Part shown: piece after piece, positions 17,711 to 27,360 of the stretch
How positions within the stretch are numbered: the first letter of the stretch is position 1
Layout of the letters: each line of letters opens with the position of its first letter
NCBI GenBank assembly: GCA_022447585.1
Contig: JAKVAR010000029.1
Span: 1 to 64,000, forward strand
Direction: 5' to 3'
DNA from: Crocinitomicaceae bacterium
GTDB lineage: Bacteria; Bacteroidota; Bacteroidia; Flavobacteriales_D; Crocinitomicaceae
DNA: 64,000 nt
Notes under the pieces: model-generated
What the model was told of the DNA's origin: nothing
Databases searched by the model: none
What the model saw: the letters and a program-made list of their open reading frames with translations, nothing else
Position numbers and translations under genes: made by a program

Positions 17711-18887
17711 GAGTTCTTTTTTCTAATAATCTTTTATACAAATGATCCATATTTTTTACCAACGTTTTATAATGGAATTTATCTTGTACGTAGTTCCATC
17801 CATTTTGTGACATTTTTTCACGAGTTTTTTCATTTTCCACTAATTCCAAGACTCTATCAATGAACAAAGCTTTAGCATTTAAAGGAATTACAAAACCTGT
17901 CTCTCCATCTTTAATAATATCTCTAACCCCGCCAACATCAGTTGTTACAATAGGAATTCTACCTGCTTGAGCCTCTATTAAGCTTACGGGAGTACCTTCA
18001 TTCTTTGATGTCAAACAAACAATGTCCACTCCTGCGTTAAACAAACCTATATCTGAAATCCAAGAAGTCATTATAATGCTATCCGATTTAAATTTTTGAT
18101 TCAACAATTTTACGCGACTCTCAATATGATTTCTTTCTGAACCATCCCCAACAATAAAACACTTAATTTTTTTTGTTGTTTTTGACAAAATTGCGTCCAT
18201 TGTATCCAAAAAATAATCATGATTCTTTATTGGTGCCAACCGGCCAATAATTGCAATTACGACTTCATCGTCCTTCACTCCATATTTATCCCTTGTACTT
18301 TTACGCTCTGCTTTTCGTTTATCATGAAATGGTTGCAAATCAAAACCAAGCTGAACAATCTCAACCTTTTCTTTGGGACAAATCTTATGAATTTCGGTTA
18401 ATTCTTGTTTTTGAATATCTGAAATAGCAACAATCGCGCTGGATTTACGAGCCAAATTACGTTCGATTATTTTGAAAATAGCCGTCTTTACCTTTCCAAA
18501 ATAAGAATGAAAAACATGACCATGAAACGTATGTACCACAACAGGAACTTTACAAGCAAATGCAGCTCTTCTTCCCAGCACTCCTGCTTTTGAGGCATGC
18601 GTATGAACAATATCCGGATTAAACTCTCGAATAATCTCTTTTAACTTTTTATAAGCTAGTCTATCACTTTTCAAGTTTGGTTCTCGAACCATTTCTTCCA
18701 ATAACACGGGTTTTACGCCATATTTTTCAAGTATATATAATGAATCCGATTCATCTTTTTCAGGTAATCCACCTACCAATAATGTTTCATATTCATCTCC
18801 TAAAAATGATGTCAAAAAGGTAGCATTATAAGTCGGACCTCCAACATTAAACCTGTTGATTATTCTTAAAACCTTAATCTTTCCCAC
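17703..18887 (-). CDS. Glycosyltransferase family 4
   Basis: A 394-residue GT-B fold glycosyltransferase. The N-terminal domain shows RFNVGGPTYNATFL and HTHASKAGVLGRRAAF; the C-terminal domain shows IIGRLAPIKNHDYFLD and the nucleotide-sugar motif TSKNEGTPVSLIEAQAGRIP with the conserved E-x7-E glutamates. It should add a sugar to the lipid-linked repeat unit at the cytoplasmic face. The start is a GTG at 18887, giving the expected MGKIKVLRI start. It is the first gene of the eight-gene minus-strand run that ends at 8247. Confidence 0.92.
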   Translation of the reverse strand: MGKIKVLRIINRFNVGGPTYNATFLTSFLGDEYETLLVGGLPEKDESDSLYILEKYGVKPVLLEEMVREPNLKSDRLAYKKLKEIIREFNPDIVHTHASKAGVLGRRAAFACKVPVVVHTFHGHVFHSYFGKVKTAIFKIIERNLARKSSAIVAISDIQKQELTEIHKICPKEKVEIVQLGFDLQPFHDKRKAERKSTRDKYGVKDDEVVIAIIGRLAPIKNHDYFLDTMDAILSKTTKKIKCFIVGDGSERNHIESRVKLLNQKFKSDSIIMTSWISDIGLFNAGVDIVCLTSKNEGTPVSLIEAQAGRIPIVTTDVGGVRDIIKDGETGFVIPLNAKALFIDRVLELVENEKTREKMSQNGWNYVQDKFHYKTLVKNMDHLYKRLLEKRTHE

Positions 18888-19007
18888 TTGTAAAAAACGT
18901 TTTCATCCTTATCCATATCAACTAAACTGAAAAAAATGTTCAAAAGTTTTACAGTAGTTGGCACATTCATTGAACAATCTTATTGAAATTTACCAAAAAA
19001 TGACGCA

Positions 19008-20471
19008 ATGAAGATAGTAAGTATAGTCCTATTAACGCTCTATATCGCCTTAAATTTCGCTTTTGGTCAAAATCCCATCCAAATAGTGAGCGACAAGTTT
19101 TGTAACGATCCTGTTTTTAAGCATGCCTCTATTAGCTTCAATGTTATCGACCTCGAAACAGGAAAAACCGTTGCTTCGCACAACCCTAACATTACTTTAC
19201 CATCAGCGTCAACTGCGAAACTCTTCTCGACAGCTACCGCTCTTGAAATTTTAGGACCTAATTTCCAACCAGAGACAAGAATATATCTTGATGGTCAATT
19301 AGACACACTAGGTGTATTAAATGGTAATATATGGATAAGAGGAGGTGGTGATCCAACTTTAGGAAGTAAATATTTCACTAAACAAGAGAATAAAAGGACT
19401 TTTTTAGATGAATGGGTAAAAGAAATTAAATCTTTAGGAGTTAAAAGTGTCACTGGGTCTATCATCGCTGATGCATCTGAGTTTGGATATGAAGGTGTCC
19501 CTGATGGTTGGAATTGGTCTGATTTAGGTAATTACTATGGAGCGGGAACATCAGGACTTACAATATTCGATAATCTAATTAATTTTCGCTTTAACACATC
19601 AAGTGTGACTGGAGAGCCTGTAGACGTGAACTCAATTGAACCTGAGATACCACATTTGGAGTTTTACAATTATATAACTTCATCCACACGAAGAGGTGAC
19701 AACGTTTATTTTTATGGAGGTCCATATTCCCCCATTCGATATGCACAAGGAACCTTACCTATTAATCGGACAGACTTTCTAGTTAAGGCAAGCATCTCTG
19801 ACCCAGAATTACTTTTCGCTTACGAACTCGAAAAGAAGCTTGAAGAGCATAACATTTCAGTTGATGGAAAATACAAGTCAGCTAGAATGATGCATATCTC
19901 ATCGTCTCAAATTAATTACGATAGTCGAAAACTTATAATAACTCATAAAGGTCAAAAGTTAATCGACATAATCAACATTACAAATATGAAAAGTATTAAC
20001 CTTTTCGCAGAACACATGCTGACTCTAGTAGCCGCTAGTCAATCTAAAATTGGTAGTTCATCAAATGGAGTCGCAGTTCTTGATTCCTACTGGAATAAAA
20101 AAATTAACACTTCAGGCTTACACATGAATGACGGAAGTGGACTATCAAGATCCAATGCTGTTTCTGCCTCGAATTACACATCTCTGCTTCACTACATGCA
20201 CAAAAGCAAACATGCTGAACTCTATAAAAAATCTCTTCCTGTAGCGGGAATTAGTGGAACATTGCGTAATGTATGCAAGGGACAATCTGCCCAAAATCGA
20301 TTATTTGCAAAGAGCGGAACAATGTCTCGAATTAAAAGCTACTCCGGCTATGTAGATTCAAGTACAGGAAAGAAGTACGCATTCGCATTAATAGTAAACA
20401 ACCAGAGTTGCAGTTCTTCCGTATTAAAACAAAAAATGGCTGTTCTTTTCAATAAAATGGCAACTAATTAA
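19008..20471 (+). CDS. dacB: D-alanyl-D-alanine carboxypeptidase/endopeptidase (PBP4 type)
   Basis: A 487-residue exported peptidase of the S13 family (DacB/PBP4), which trims or cuts peptidoglycan cross-links in the periplasm. A signal peptide covers residues 1-20. The three penicillin-binding motifs are present: S68-T-A-K71 in ASTAKLFSTATAL, S-I-N in MKSINLFAEHML, and K-S-G in FAKSGTMSRIKSYSG. The domain between the first two motifs is long, as in class C low-molecular-weight PBPs. The stop overlaps that of the convergent ddl gene. Confidence 0.93.
   Translation: MKIVSIVLLTLYIALNFAFGQNPIQIVSDKFCNDPVFKHASISFNVIDLETGKTVASHNPNITLPSASTAKLFSTATALEILGPNFQPETRIYLDGQLDTLGVLNGNIWIRGGGDPTLGSKYFTKQENKRTFLDEWVKEIKSLGVKSVTGSIIADASEFGYEGVPDGWNWSDLGNYYGAGTSGLTIFDNLINFRFNTSSVTGEPVDVNSIEPEIPHLEFYNYITSSTRRGDNVYFYGGPYSPIRYAQGTLPINRTDFLVKASISDPELLFAYELEKKLEEHNISVDGKYKSARMMHISSSQINYDSRKLIITHKGQKLIDIINITNMKSINLFAEHMLTLVAASQSKIGSSSNGVAVLDSYWNKKINTSGLHMNDGSGLSRSNAVSASNYTSLLHYMHKSKHAELYKKSLPVAGISGTLRNVCKGQSAQNRLFAKSGTMSRIKSYSGYVDSSTGKKYAFALIVNNQSCSSSVLKQKMAVLFNKMATN
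20468..20471. other. Shared TTAA stop site of dacB and ddl
   Basis: The 4-base palindrome TTAA supplies the TAA stop of dacB on plus (20469-20471) and the TAA stop of ddl on minus (20468-20470). There is no spacer and no hairpin terminator between the genes. Confidence 0.9.
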
Positions 20472-21436
20472 AGCTCTGCCTCTAATATTTGAGTCCAGAA
20501 ATCACGAACAGATAATTTTGATACACCAAGCATTTTAGGCACAATACTCTCATTAGAAAAACCGGGAGTTGTATTCACTTCAATAATAAAAGGCTCATCA
20601 TTAACAATCATATAATCCACTCTGGCGATTGACCTTAATTGCATCAGCCCATAAATTTTAGATGTAATTCCCTGAATTTTAGCTGATAGATCATCAGAAA
20701 TCCTTGCAGGAGTGATCTCTTGAGAAAGACCATTGTATTTAGCTTCGTAATCGAAAAAATCATTTTTAGAAATAATTTCGGTTAATGGCAAAGTCTCTAT
20801 TCCCGTCACGCTTTTATAAGCTGCACAAGTAACCTCAACGCCATCTAAAAAGGCCTCCAAGACTACAGTTTCCCCTTCGGCAAATGCTGAATCAATTGCA
20901 GGCATGAGCTCTTCCCTATTATTCACTTTAGCAATACCAAAACTCGACCCTGAATCACAAGGCTTCACAAAAATGGGCAACTTCAGCCGTTCAATAACCT
21001 GATCAACATTCACCTCTTGTTTAGCTTCCGTTAAATATATTGCGTCGGCCACATTAAAATCAAATCCTTTTAAAAATTGATTGCAAAACCATTTATCAAA
21101 GGATAATTGAGAGGCTAAAGGTCCTGAATTTACGTAAGGGATATCAATCATGTCGAGATAAGACTGAATCTTTCCATTCTCTCCTGGGTCACCATGCACG
21201 TATACAATAGCAAAATCAATCTTTTGAACTTTACCTTCTAAGTCAAAGGTCAAATTCGAAGAATCCATTTTAATTTCACCTCCAGTATCAAGCTTTACAA
21301 ACCATCCAGTCTTCTTCAAAAGAATAAGATATGGCTTATATCCATTGGGGAAATTTGTGTAAATATTTGTGGCGCTTTTAACTGAAATCTCAAACTCAGA
21401 AGAGAATCCACCACATATTATACCTGCATTTTTCAT
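20468..21436 (-). CDS. ddl: D-alanine--D-alanine ligase
   Basis: A 322-residue ATP-grasp ligase that makes the D-Ala-D-Ala dipeptide for peptidoglycan precursors. Motifs: GGFSSEFEISVKSATNI near the N-terminus, VYVHGDPGENGKIQSYLDM, KPCDSGSSFGIAKV, ARVDYMIVNDEPFIIEVNTTPGFSNESIVPKM at the C-terminus. The position opposite dacB places synthesis and cleavage of the same D-Ala-D-Ala bond side by side, on opposite strands. A near-consensus TATCTTTA lies 30 bases upstream of its ATG on the minus strand. Confidence 0.96.
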   Translation of the reverse strand: MKNAGIICGGFSSEFEISVKSATNIYTNFPNGYKPYLILLKKTGWFVKLDTGGEIKMDSSNLTFDLEGKVQKIDFAIVYVHGDPGENGKIQSYLDMIDIPYVNSGPLASQLSFDKWFCNQFLKGFDFNVADAIYLTEAKQEVNVDQVIERLKLPIFVKPCDSGSSFGIAKVNNREELMPAIDSAFAEGETVVLEAFLDGVEVTCAAYKSVTGIETLPLTEIISKNDFFDYEAKYNGLSQEITPARISDDLSAKIQGITSKIYGLMQLRSIARVDYMIVNDEPFIIEVNTTPGFSNESIVPKMLGVSKLSVRDFWTQILEAEL

Positions 21437-21569
21437 TTATGACCATTTAGTAGAATAAAGATAATCTTCAGTCACTTAAAAATGAATATCACCCAATAAA
21501 AGTTTTCAGCAAAATAGATGTTAACTACTTCAGGATAGAAACGCGTTTTCTCATGCCGATTCTTTAAGC

Positions 21570-21577
21570 TATATTTG
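21570..21577 (+). promoter_or_regulatory. Bacteroidetes-type -7 box for the HYR-repeat cargo gene
   Basis: TATATTTG, exact TAnnTTTG match, 30 bases before the ATG at 21608. Its position makes the in-frame TTG at 21575 an unlikely start because that codon lies inside the promoter. Confidence 0.7.
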
Positions 21578-21607
21578 CCCATAAGAACTAGAACTCAGTC
21601 TAATAAT

Positions 21608-24600
21608 ATGATAAAAGAACTAATCACAGTCATAGCTATTGCTTTGACCACAAGTGTTTTCGCTCAAACTCCATTCAATATCTTTTCAGATGATTTTGAA
21701 TCAAGTTCTAGCAGCTGGACAACATCAGGAAGTAACACACCAAACTCTTGGATATTTGGTAGTTGTGCCGGAAACGGATTAGTCGCAGCCGGATCACATT
21801 CACTTTACATTTCTTCAGGGCCGGCCAATGGAATTATTCCGGGTTGCGCGTCAACAGGAATCGAAGAGTTTATTTTCAGTAACGCACCAATAGCAAATGT
21901 TAACACTATTATTTCAACTCAGGTTGATGCTCAATGTTTAACGTCAGTTGTAGTTGATTTTGAATATCAATTTGCCGGAGCAACTGCAGATGATTATTGC
22001 GAATTAGTTTACTCTTTGGATAATGGAACATCATGGATTCCATTAGGATCTCCTTTACCTGCAACCATTTCTTGGACACCTCAAACAATTAATCTCCCTG
22101 CACCAGTAGCAGGTAACATTATTGATTTAGGTTTCAGATTCACTTATAACGACAATACTATAGCCGGAACACCATTCGCTGTTGACAACATCAGTGTTTC
22201 TGCAACGGACATGGTTCCTCCTGCAATTATTTGCCCCGCAGAAATCCCAGCACACGTTGACAATACGTGTAGTGCTGTACTAGGAGATTACACTGCATTA
22301 GTAACACCTACTGACAATTGTTTAAATGCATTAACTGTAACACAATCACCAATTGCAGGAACCGTATTAAACCTTTCTAACAACCCAACAGTAACCCTAA
22401 CAGTAACTGACGCTTCAGGGAATCAAGGTCAATGTTCCTTTACTCAATCTGTAATAGATACTATTTCTCCAGCAATTAACTGCCCAGTGCACCAAGTTAT
22501 CAATTTAGATGCCAACTGCACGGCTATTGTTCCTGACTACATTACTGGGCTAGTAGCGACTGACAATTGCGAATCTTTTTCAACACCTACACTTACCCAA
22601 TCTCCTCCAGCTGGATCTACAATTGGCGCAACCACAGTAATTACAATTACAACTACAGACGGAAGTGGAAACACAGGACAATGCGATTTTAATTTAATCA
22701 CAGCTGATGTAACTGCCCCAACAATTACCTGTCCCGGACCTATTACAGTTAGTACAGATACTTTATGTGACTTTGAAATGATTGATTACACCGGTCTAGG
22801 TATAGCAGTTGACAACTGCACATCAGCTCCAGCCATGACTTACTCTCAATCACCAGCTATTGGTACTCTAGTGCCAACAGGCACGAACATTGTTACTTTA
22901 ACTGTTTTAGACGGTTCTGCGATTTCTGGAACATGTACATTCGATTTAATTGTTGAAGACCAAGTAAACCCAGTTATAGTAATGTGCCCTCCTAACCAAG
23001 ATGTTATTGTTGACGCAACATGCGGAGGAACTTTAGGAGACTATACAACAATTTTAGCAGCAACCGACAATTGTACAACATCAGGAAATCTCGTAGTAAC
23101 TCAAGTTCCTAGCTCAGGAACAGCAATTACCTCAAATACGCTTGTTACCTTAACTGTAACTGATGAAATTGGAAATAGTAGTAATTGTCAATTCACAGCG
23201 CTCCTTTCAGACACAACTCCCCCTTCGGTAAACTGTCCGGCAGACTTTAACCTTGCAATGAATTCGAGTTGTCAATATACAGTCCCAGACATCACAGGAA
23301 TGGTAACAGGATCGGATAACTGCTCTGTTTTTGGTAATATGACTCTGACACAATCACCTGCGCCAGGAGCAACAGGAAGTGGCACAACAAACATCTTAAT
23401 CACTTTATTCGATGAACAAGGAAACATAAACACATGTATTACGGAAATTACTCCTGATGACATCTCAGCTCCAACAATCACTTGTCCTGGTCCGACCACT
23501 ATTAATAATGGAATTAGTTGTGACTATATCCTGCCTAATTATGGCACAGTAACAACAGTTCTAGATGACTGCCCTGATTATTCTTTAGTTCAAACACCTG
23601 CCGTTGGATCACTTGTAAATCCAGGAATTACACTAATAACTATAGAAGTGATAGATGCAGGAGGAAATACAGCCTCATGTTCATTCCCACTAACAGTTAT
23701 AGAGACAGAAGCTCCAACGATTAATTGTCCTAATAGCATTTCAACCTGCGACCCTCTAGTCACTTATGCAACTCCTACATTCTCGGATAATTGTTTTGCC
23801 ACTCTTTCTCAAATCGACCTATCTGGTTTAACCTCAGGAGACACTTTCCCCGTAGGAAATACGCCTCAAGAATATATGGTGATTGATTCTAGCGGAAACA
23901 TGAATACATGTATATTTCAAATCGAAATCCTTGAATACCCCTCTCAAGCGCTCATTACGGAGGATACAATTAGCCTATGTGATATTAACACAACAGTTAT
24001 TAGTGCTGACCCGGTAAATACAGGCACTGGCGAATGGACAATTGAATCTGGAGCAGGTACTTTTAACAATCAATTCGCAAATTCAACTGGAATTAATTCT
24101 TTAGCAATAGGTGAAAATGTTATCGTTTGGACTATTACTACGGTAAGCTGTGGTAATTCCAGTGATACATTAATTATAAACGTACTTGAAGAAGAACTTC
24201 CGGCTAGCATTGTCTCCGATACAATTTACGCATGTGAATTAGGTTCTGTAAGTTTAAATGCGAACAATCCGGTATCCGGATATGGAATCTGGACCACAGA
24301 TGGAAATTCAAACATTACACTCCCAACGGCCGCATCTACAATTGTCATTATACCTGAAGCAGGAATCAACCAATATAACTGGACAGTATATAACAGTACG
24401 TGTCCTGTTACTACCGACTCAGTCATTGTTATAACTAACAGAAAACCTAGTTTGAATTATGGTGATAGCGAACTATGTTTTGGTTCAAGCGACCTTGTAA
24501 TTCCGATTGATTCATCAGATTATGATGCTAACTGGTCATTCAATATCGGTAATGGAAACATCGATACGAGTTCAGATACATCAGCATTAATTACAAATTT

Positions 24601-24970
24601 ATCTTCAGGCACAAACCAAATATTAATGACATCTTCAATGCCTGGTTGCATTGACCTTGCGGACACAGTAGAATTACTCGTAAAAGTTTGCGATGATTAT
24701 ACCCCTGAAATCCCAACAATGTTCACCCCCAATTTTGACGGTAAAAATGATTTATTCGTAATTGATAATATCGAAGAACTTTACCCTGACTGTCATGTTG
24801 TAATCTTCAATCGATGGGGAGCAATTATATACGAATCGACTGGGTATCAAATACCATGGGACGGAACAAATAAAGGCGAGAAACTTCCAATGGGGACCTA
24901 CTTCTATAAAATAGAATTAAATGACTCTGAAGGAACAATATTAAACGGAGATATTAGTATTATCCACTAA
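21608..24970 (+). CDS. HYR-repeat surface protein with T9SS type B sorting domain
   Basis: A 1120-residue secreted protein. A signal peptide (MIKELITVIAIALTTSVFAQ) is followed by a jelly-roll-like domain (about residues 25-200) and seven HYR-like modules of about 83 residues, each beginning with a pattern such as APTITCPGP and containing a TDNC core and a final CTF/QCSF strand; paired cysteines recur in every module. Two looser beta modules follow, then a gliding-motility-associated type B C-terminal domain (IPTMFTPNFDGKNDLF, VVIFNRWGAIIYES, GTYFYKIELND). It should leave the cell by the type IX system and stay at the surface. The PorP/SprF-like gene 16 bases downstream is its likely partner. 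Confidence 0.9.
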   Translation: MIKELITVIAIALTTSVFAQTPFNIFSDDFESSSSSWTTSGSNTPNSWIFGSCAGNGLVAAGSHSLYISSGPANGIIPGCASTGIEEFIFSNAPIANVNTIISTQVDAQCLTSVVVDFEYQFAGATADDYCELVYSLDNGTSWIPLGSPLPATISWTPQTINLPAPVAGNIIDLGFRFTYNDNTIAGTPFAVDNISVSATDMVPPAIICPAEIPAHVDNTCSAVLGDYTALVTPTDNCLNALTVTQSPIAGTVLNLSNNPTVTLTVTDASGNQGQCSFTQSVIDTISPAINCPVHQVINLDANCTAIVPDYITGLVATDNCESFSTPTLTQSPPAGSTIGATTVITITTTDGSGNTGQCDFNLITADVTAPTITCPGPITVSTDTLCDFEMIDYTGLGIAVDNCTSAPAMTYSQSPAIGTLVPTGTNIVTLTVLDGSAISGTCTFDLIVEDQVNPVIVMCPPNQDVIVDATCGGTLGDYTTILAATDNCTTSGNLVVTQVPSSGTAITSNTLVTLTVTDEIGNSSNCQFTALLSDTTPPSVNCPADFNLAMNSSCQYTVPDITGMVTGSDNCSVFGNMTLTQSPAPGATGSGTTNILITLFDEQGNINTCITEITPDDISAPTITCPGPTTINNGISCDYILPNYGTVTTVLDDCPDYSLVQTPAVGSLVNPGITLITIEVIDAGGNTASCSFPLTVIETEAPTINCPNSISTCDPLVTYATPTFSDNCFATLSQIDLSGLTSGDTFPVGNTPQEYMVIDSSGNMNTCIFQIEILEYPSQALITEDTISLCDINTTVISADPVNTGTGEWTIESGAGTFNNQFANSTGINSLAIGENVIVWTITTVSCGNSSDTLIINVLEEELPASIVSDTIYACELGSVSLNANNPVSGYGIWTTDGNSNITLPTAASTIVIIPEAGINQYNWTVYNSTCPVTTDSVIVITNRKPSLNYGDSELCFGSSDLVIPIDSSDYDANWSFNIGNGNIDTSSDTSALITNLSSGTNQILMTSSMPGCIDLADTVELLVKVCDDYTPEIPTMFTPNFDGKNDLFVIDNIEELYPDCHVVIFNRWGAIIYESTGYQIPWDGTNKGEKLPMGTYFYKIELNDSEGTILNGDISIIH

Positions 24971-24986
24971 GCAAATAACTACGAAG

Positions 24987-26015
24987 ATGAACAAGTTATA
25001 TTATATTTTCACATTGTCTTTCCTAGCATTACCGCTTAATGGAAATGGGCAACAAGAAGCCTATTTCTTGAACAATATAAACAATCAATCTATTTTAAAC
25101 CCTGCCGCTGGAGGACTTACTGGTGTGGCACAAATTGAATTAACATCAAGAAGTCAATGGATGGGATACAACGGGGGACCAAGATCATACCTACTAACTG
25201 CAAACAGTCAAATCAGGACGAATAAAGAGCAAGTTCTTTCTGAATTTAACAAGGACGATAAAGCTTTTTTTAGCAGTCCATCAAATACCGTTGGTAAAAT
25301 CAAACACACCCTTGGAGCAAAAGCCATGAATGATGCTATTGGTCCATTTGCAAAATCATCAATACACGGAAGCTATGCTATTCATCTGCCATTCTCCAAG
25401 AAACTAAACTTTGGAGTTGGGGTTGGATTAGGCTGGAGTAATTTTAGAATAGATCAAGATCGAGTTACGCTGCATGAGGATGACGATATCGCTTATGCTA
25501 ACTTTATTGGACAATCTTCGGCTCAAAACTTCTTAGATGCAAATGCTGGTATTATCTTTTATGGTGAGAAATTTTCTATTGGACTTTCTTCAACACAAGT
25601 ATTTAAGAACCAAGCACAATTAGATGAAATAAATACAGCCAATTATTATAACCGTCATTTTTTCGGTTCAGTTAAATATGCCTTTTCTTTTGGCGACAAA
25701 ATTGACTTCGAACCAGCCTTGATTGCAAAATACACTGAAGGAGCTCCTTTATCAATTGACGCTGGTGCAAGATTCACTTACAACTCTAGTCTATGGCTAG
25801 GCGGATATTATAGAACAGGAAACTCTATTGCGATTCAAGTTGGTGCGAATGTGATCAAAAACTTGTATGTTTCATACGGTTATGAATTGTCGGTTGGCGC
25901 GCTTCGAATATCCAACAATGGAACCCATGAGATTCAGCTCGGGATTTACATCGGAAACAACAAGAATAAAAGTGTTGAAGATGGCCATAGAGAAAACACT
26001 GAAGAGACAAAATAA
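24987..26015 (+). CDS. PorP/SprF family type IX secretion membrane protein
   Basis: A 342-residue protein with a signal peptide (residues 1-21, ending NGNGQ) and a beta-barrel-like outer-membrane domain. The PorP/SprF signature is visible in FLNNINNQSILNPAAGG and SRSQWMGYNGGPRSYLLTA, then NFGVGVGLGWSNFRID and KYAFSFGDKIDFEPALIAKY. In Flavobacterium johnsoniae SprF is needed for secretion of the adjacent cargo SprB, and it is known that genes for type B cargo are often followed by a PorP/SprF paralogue. The same order is seen here, which supports a cargo-specific role. Confidence 0.92.
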   Translation: MNKLYYIFTLSFLALPLNGNGQQEAYFLNNINNQSILNPAAGGLTGVAQIELTSRSQWMGYNGGPRSYLLTANSQIRTNKEQVLSEFNKDDKAFFSSPSNTVGKIKHTLGAKAMNDAIGPFAKSSIHGSYAIHLPFSKKLNFGVGVGLGWSNFRIDQDRVTLHEDDDIAYANFIGQSSAQNFLDANAGIIFYGEKFSIGLSSTQVFKNQAQLDEINTANYYNRHFFGSVKYAFSFGDKIDFEPALIAKYTEGAPLSIDAGARFTYNSSLWLGGYYRTGNSIAIQVGANVIKNLYVSYGYELSVGALRISNNGTHEIQLGIYIGNNKNKSVEDGHRENTEETK

Positions 26016-26037
26016 CAATTAAGACATCTAGCAAGCA

Positions 26038-27360
26038 ATGCATCCATTTTACATGATTATCTACATGGTGTTCTCATACACCTTGAGGATATTTTACCCG
26101 AACCGATTAGTCCAAAACAAACCTAAAAAACTAAGAGGAAGCACCATCTACGTGAGCAACCACGCCGCTTCATTCATGGACCCTCTAGTAATCGCACGTT
26201 TTGGAAAAGCCATCGTATTCTTCATGACTCGCTCAGATGTTTTTACGAAACTGACAACTCCCTTCTTAACAGCTGTTCATATGCTGCCTATCTACCGTCA
26301 GCAAGATGGAGAGGACACTAAAAAGAAAAATCAAGAAGTATTTCAAAGGTGTTCAAACATTCTAAAGAGTGGTCGAAACCTACTGATTTTTGGAGAAGGC
26401 TTTACAGACGATGTCTTCATCAGAAGGCTCAAACCTATAAAAAAAGGTGCAGTTAGAATCGGATTCCAAACACTAGAAAATATAAACTGGAGCGATAAGA
26501 TCTACATTGCTGCAATAGGCTGTAATTATGCAGACCCAAACATTCTCGGTAGCGATCTTGTTTTATCCTATTCTGAAAGTATTTGTTTAAATGATTATAA
26601 AGAGGAATTTGAAGAAAATCCGAATAAGATCATTAATGATCTAACTAAAAATATTGAGTTTTTAATGCAAGAGCAATTAACTCATGTTGTTAATAAACAA
26701 CTAGCCCCTTTTCATGAAAACATAATGAAAATTAATCGTAAAGGGATGAATGCTAAAAATCACGACAAATCTATCCCTCTAAAAAAACGATGGAACTATT
26801 CTCGAAACTTAGCTAAGTGGATTAACATGCAAGATCTTGAAGAAAATGAAGCATTAGCAAAAACGAAAGACAAAGCTGAATCGTACTTCAAGCTTTTGAA
26901 ACGATTCAAGCTTGAAGAACATTTCGTTTATTGGAAAAAAGAAAATCCAAATGGGAGCCGTTTGAAAGAGATATTATATATGATTCTTCTATTTCCGTTC
27001 TCAATATTAGGAGTAATTCATTGCGCTCTGCCCTACATATTCATTAAAAAGTGGGTAGAAAAAACCTTTAAGAGAAAAGTGTTTTGGCCGTCGGTTAAAA
27101 TGCTTCTTGGAGCTATCTCAATGGGATTGGTCAATATTCCAGTTATTTTCATTTTTTACTATGTGATATACCCTAGCTGGATAATGGCTATAGGATATTA
27201 CCTAACCATAGGCTTAACAGGATTAGCAGCCTACAAATTACTAGCACATTATAAGAATTTTGTGATCAAAGGAAAAGTAAACAACACTGATTTAACCGGT
27301 ATTCTTAAAAAAAGAGAACAATTGGCAGAGACCATTTCAAAAGTAGTTCCTGAACTTTAA
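26038..27360 (+). CDS. 1-acyl-glycerol-3-phosphate acyltransferase family protein
   Basis: A 440-residue membrane acyltransferase. The PlsC-type catalytic motif H-x4-D is seen in SNHAASFMDPL (about residues 40-50), and the substrate-binding block as LLIFGEGFTDD and RRLKPIKKGAVRIGF. The C-terminal third adds three or four membrane helices (about 305-410), longer than a usual PlsC and typical of a Bacteroidetes subgroup. It should acylate lysophosphatidate or a related lipid. The gene follows the PorP-like gene by 22 bases, possibly as part of the same transcript, and its stop overlaps that of crcB. Confidence 0.85.
   Translation: MHPFYMIIYMVFSYTLRIFYPNRLVQNKPKKLRGSTIYVSNHAASFMDPLVIARFGKAIVFFMTRSDVFTKLTTPFLTAVHMLPIYRQQDGEDTKKKNQEVFQRCSNILKSGRNLLIFGEGFTDDVFIRRLKPIKKGAVRIGFQTLENINWSDKIYIAAIGCNYADPNILGSDLVLSYSESICLNDYKEEFEENPNKIINDLTKNIEFLMQEQLTHVVNKQLAPFHENIMKINRKGMNAKNHDKSIPLKKRWNYSRNLAKWINMQDLEENEALAKTKDKAESYFKLLKRFKLEEHFVYWKKENPNGSRLKEILYMILLFPFSILGVIHCALPYIFIKKWVEKTFKRKVFWPSVKMLLGAISMGLVNIPVIFIFYYVIYPSWIMAIGYYLTIGLTGLAAYKLLAHYKNFVIKGKVNNTDLTGILKKREQLAETISKVVPEL
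27357..27360. other. Shared TTAA stop site of the acyltransferase and crcB
   Basis: TTAA gives the TAA stop of the plus-strand acyltransferase (27358-27360) and the TAA stop of minus-strand crcB (27357-27359), the same arrangement as at 20468. Confidence 0.9.
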
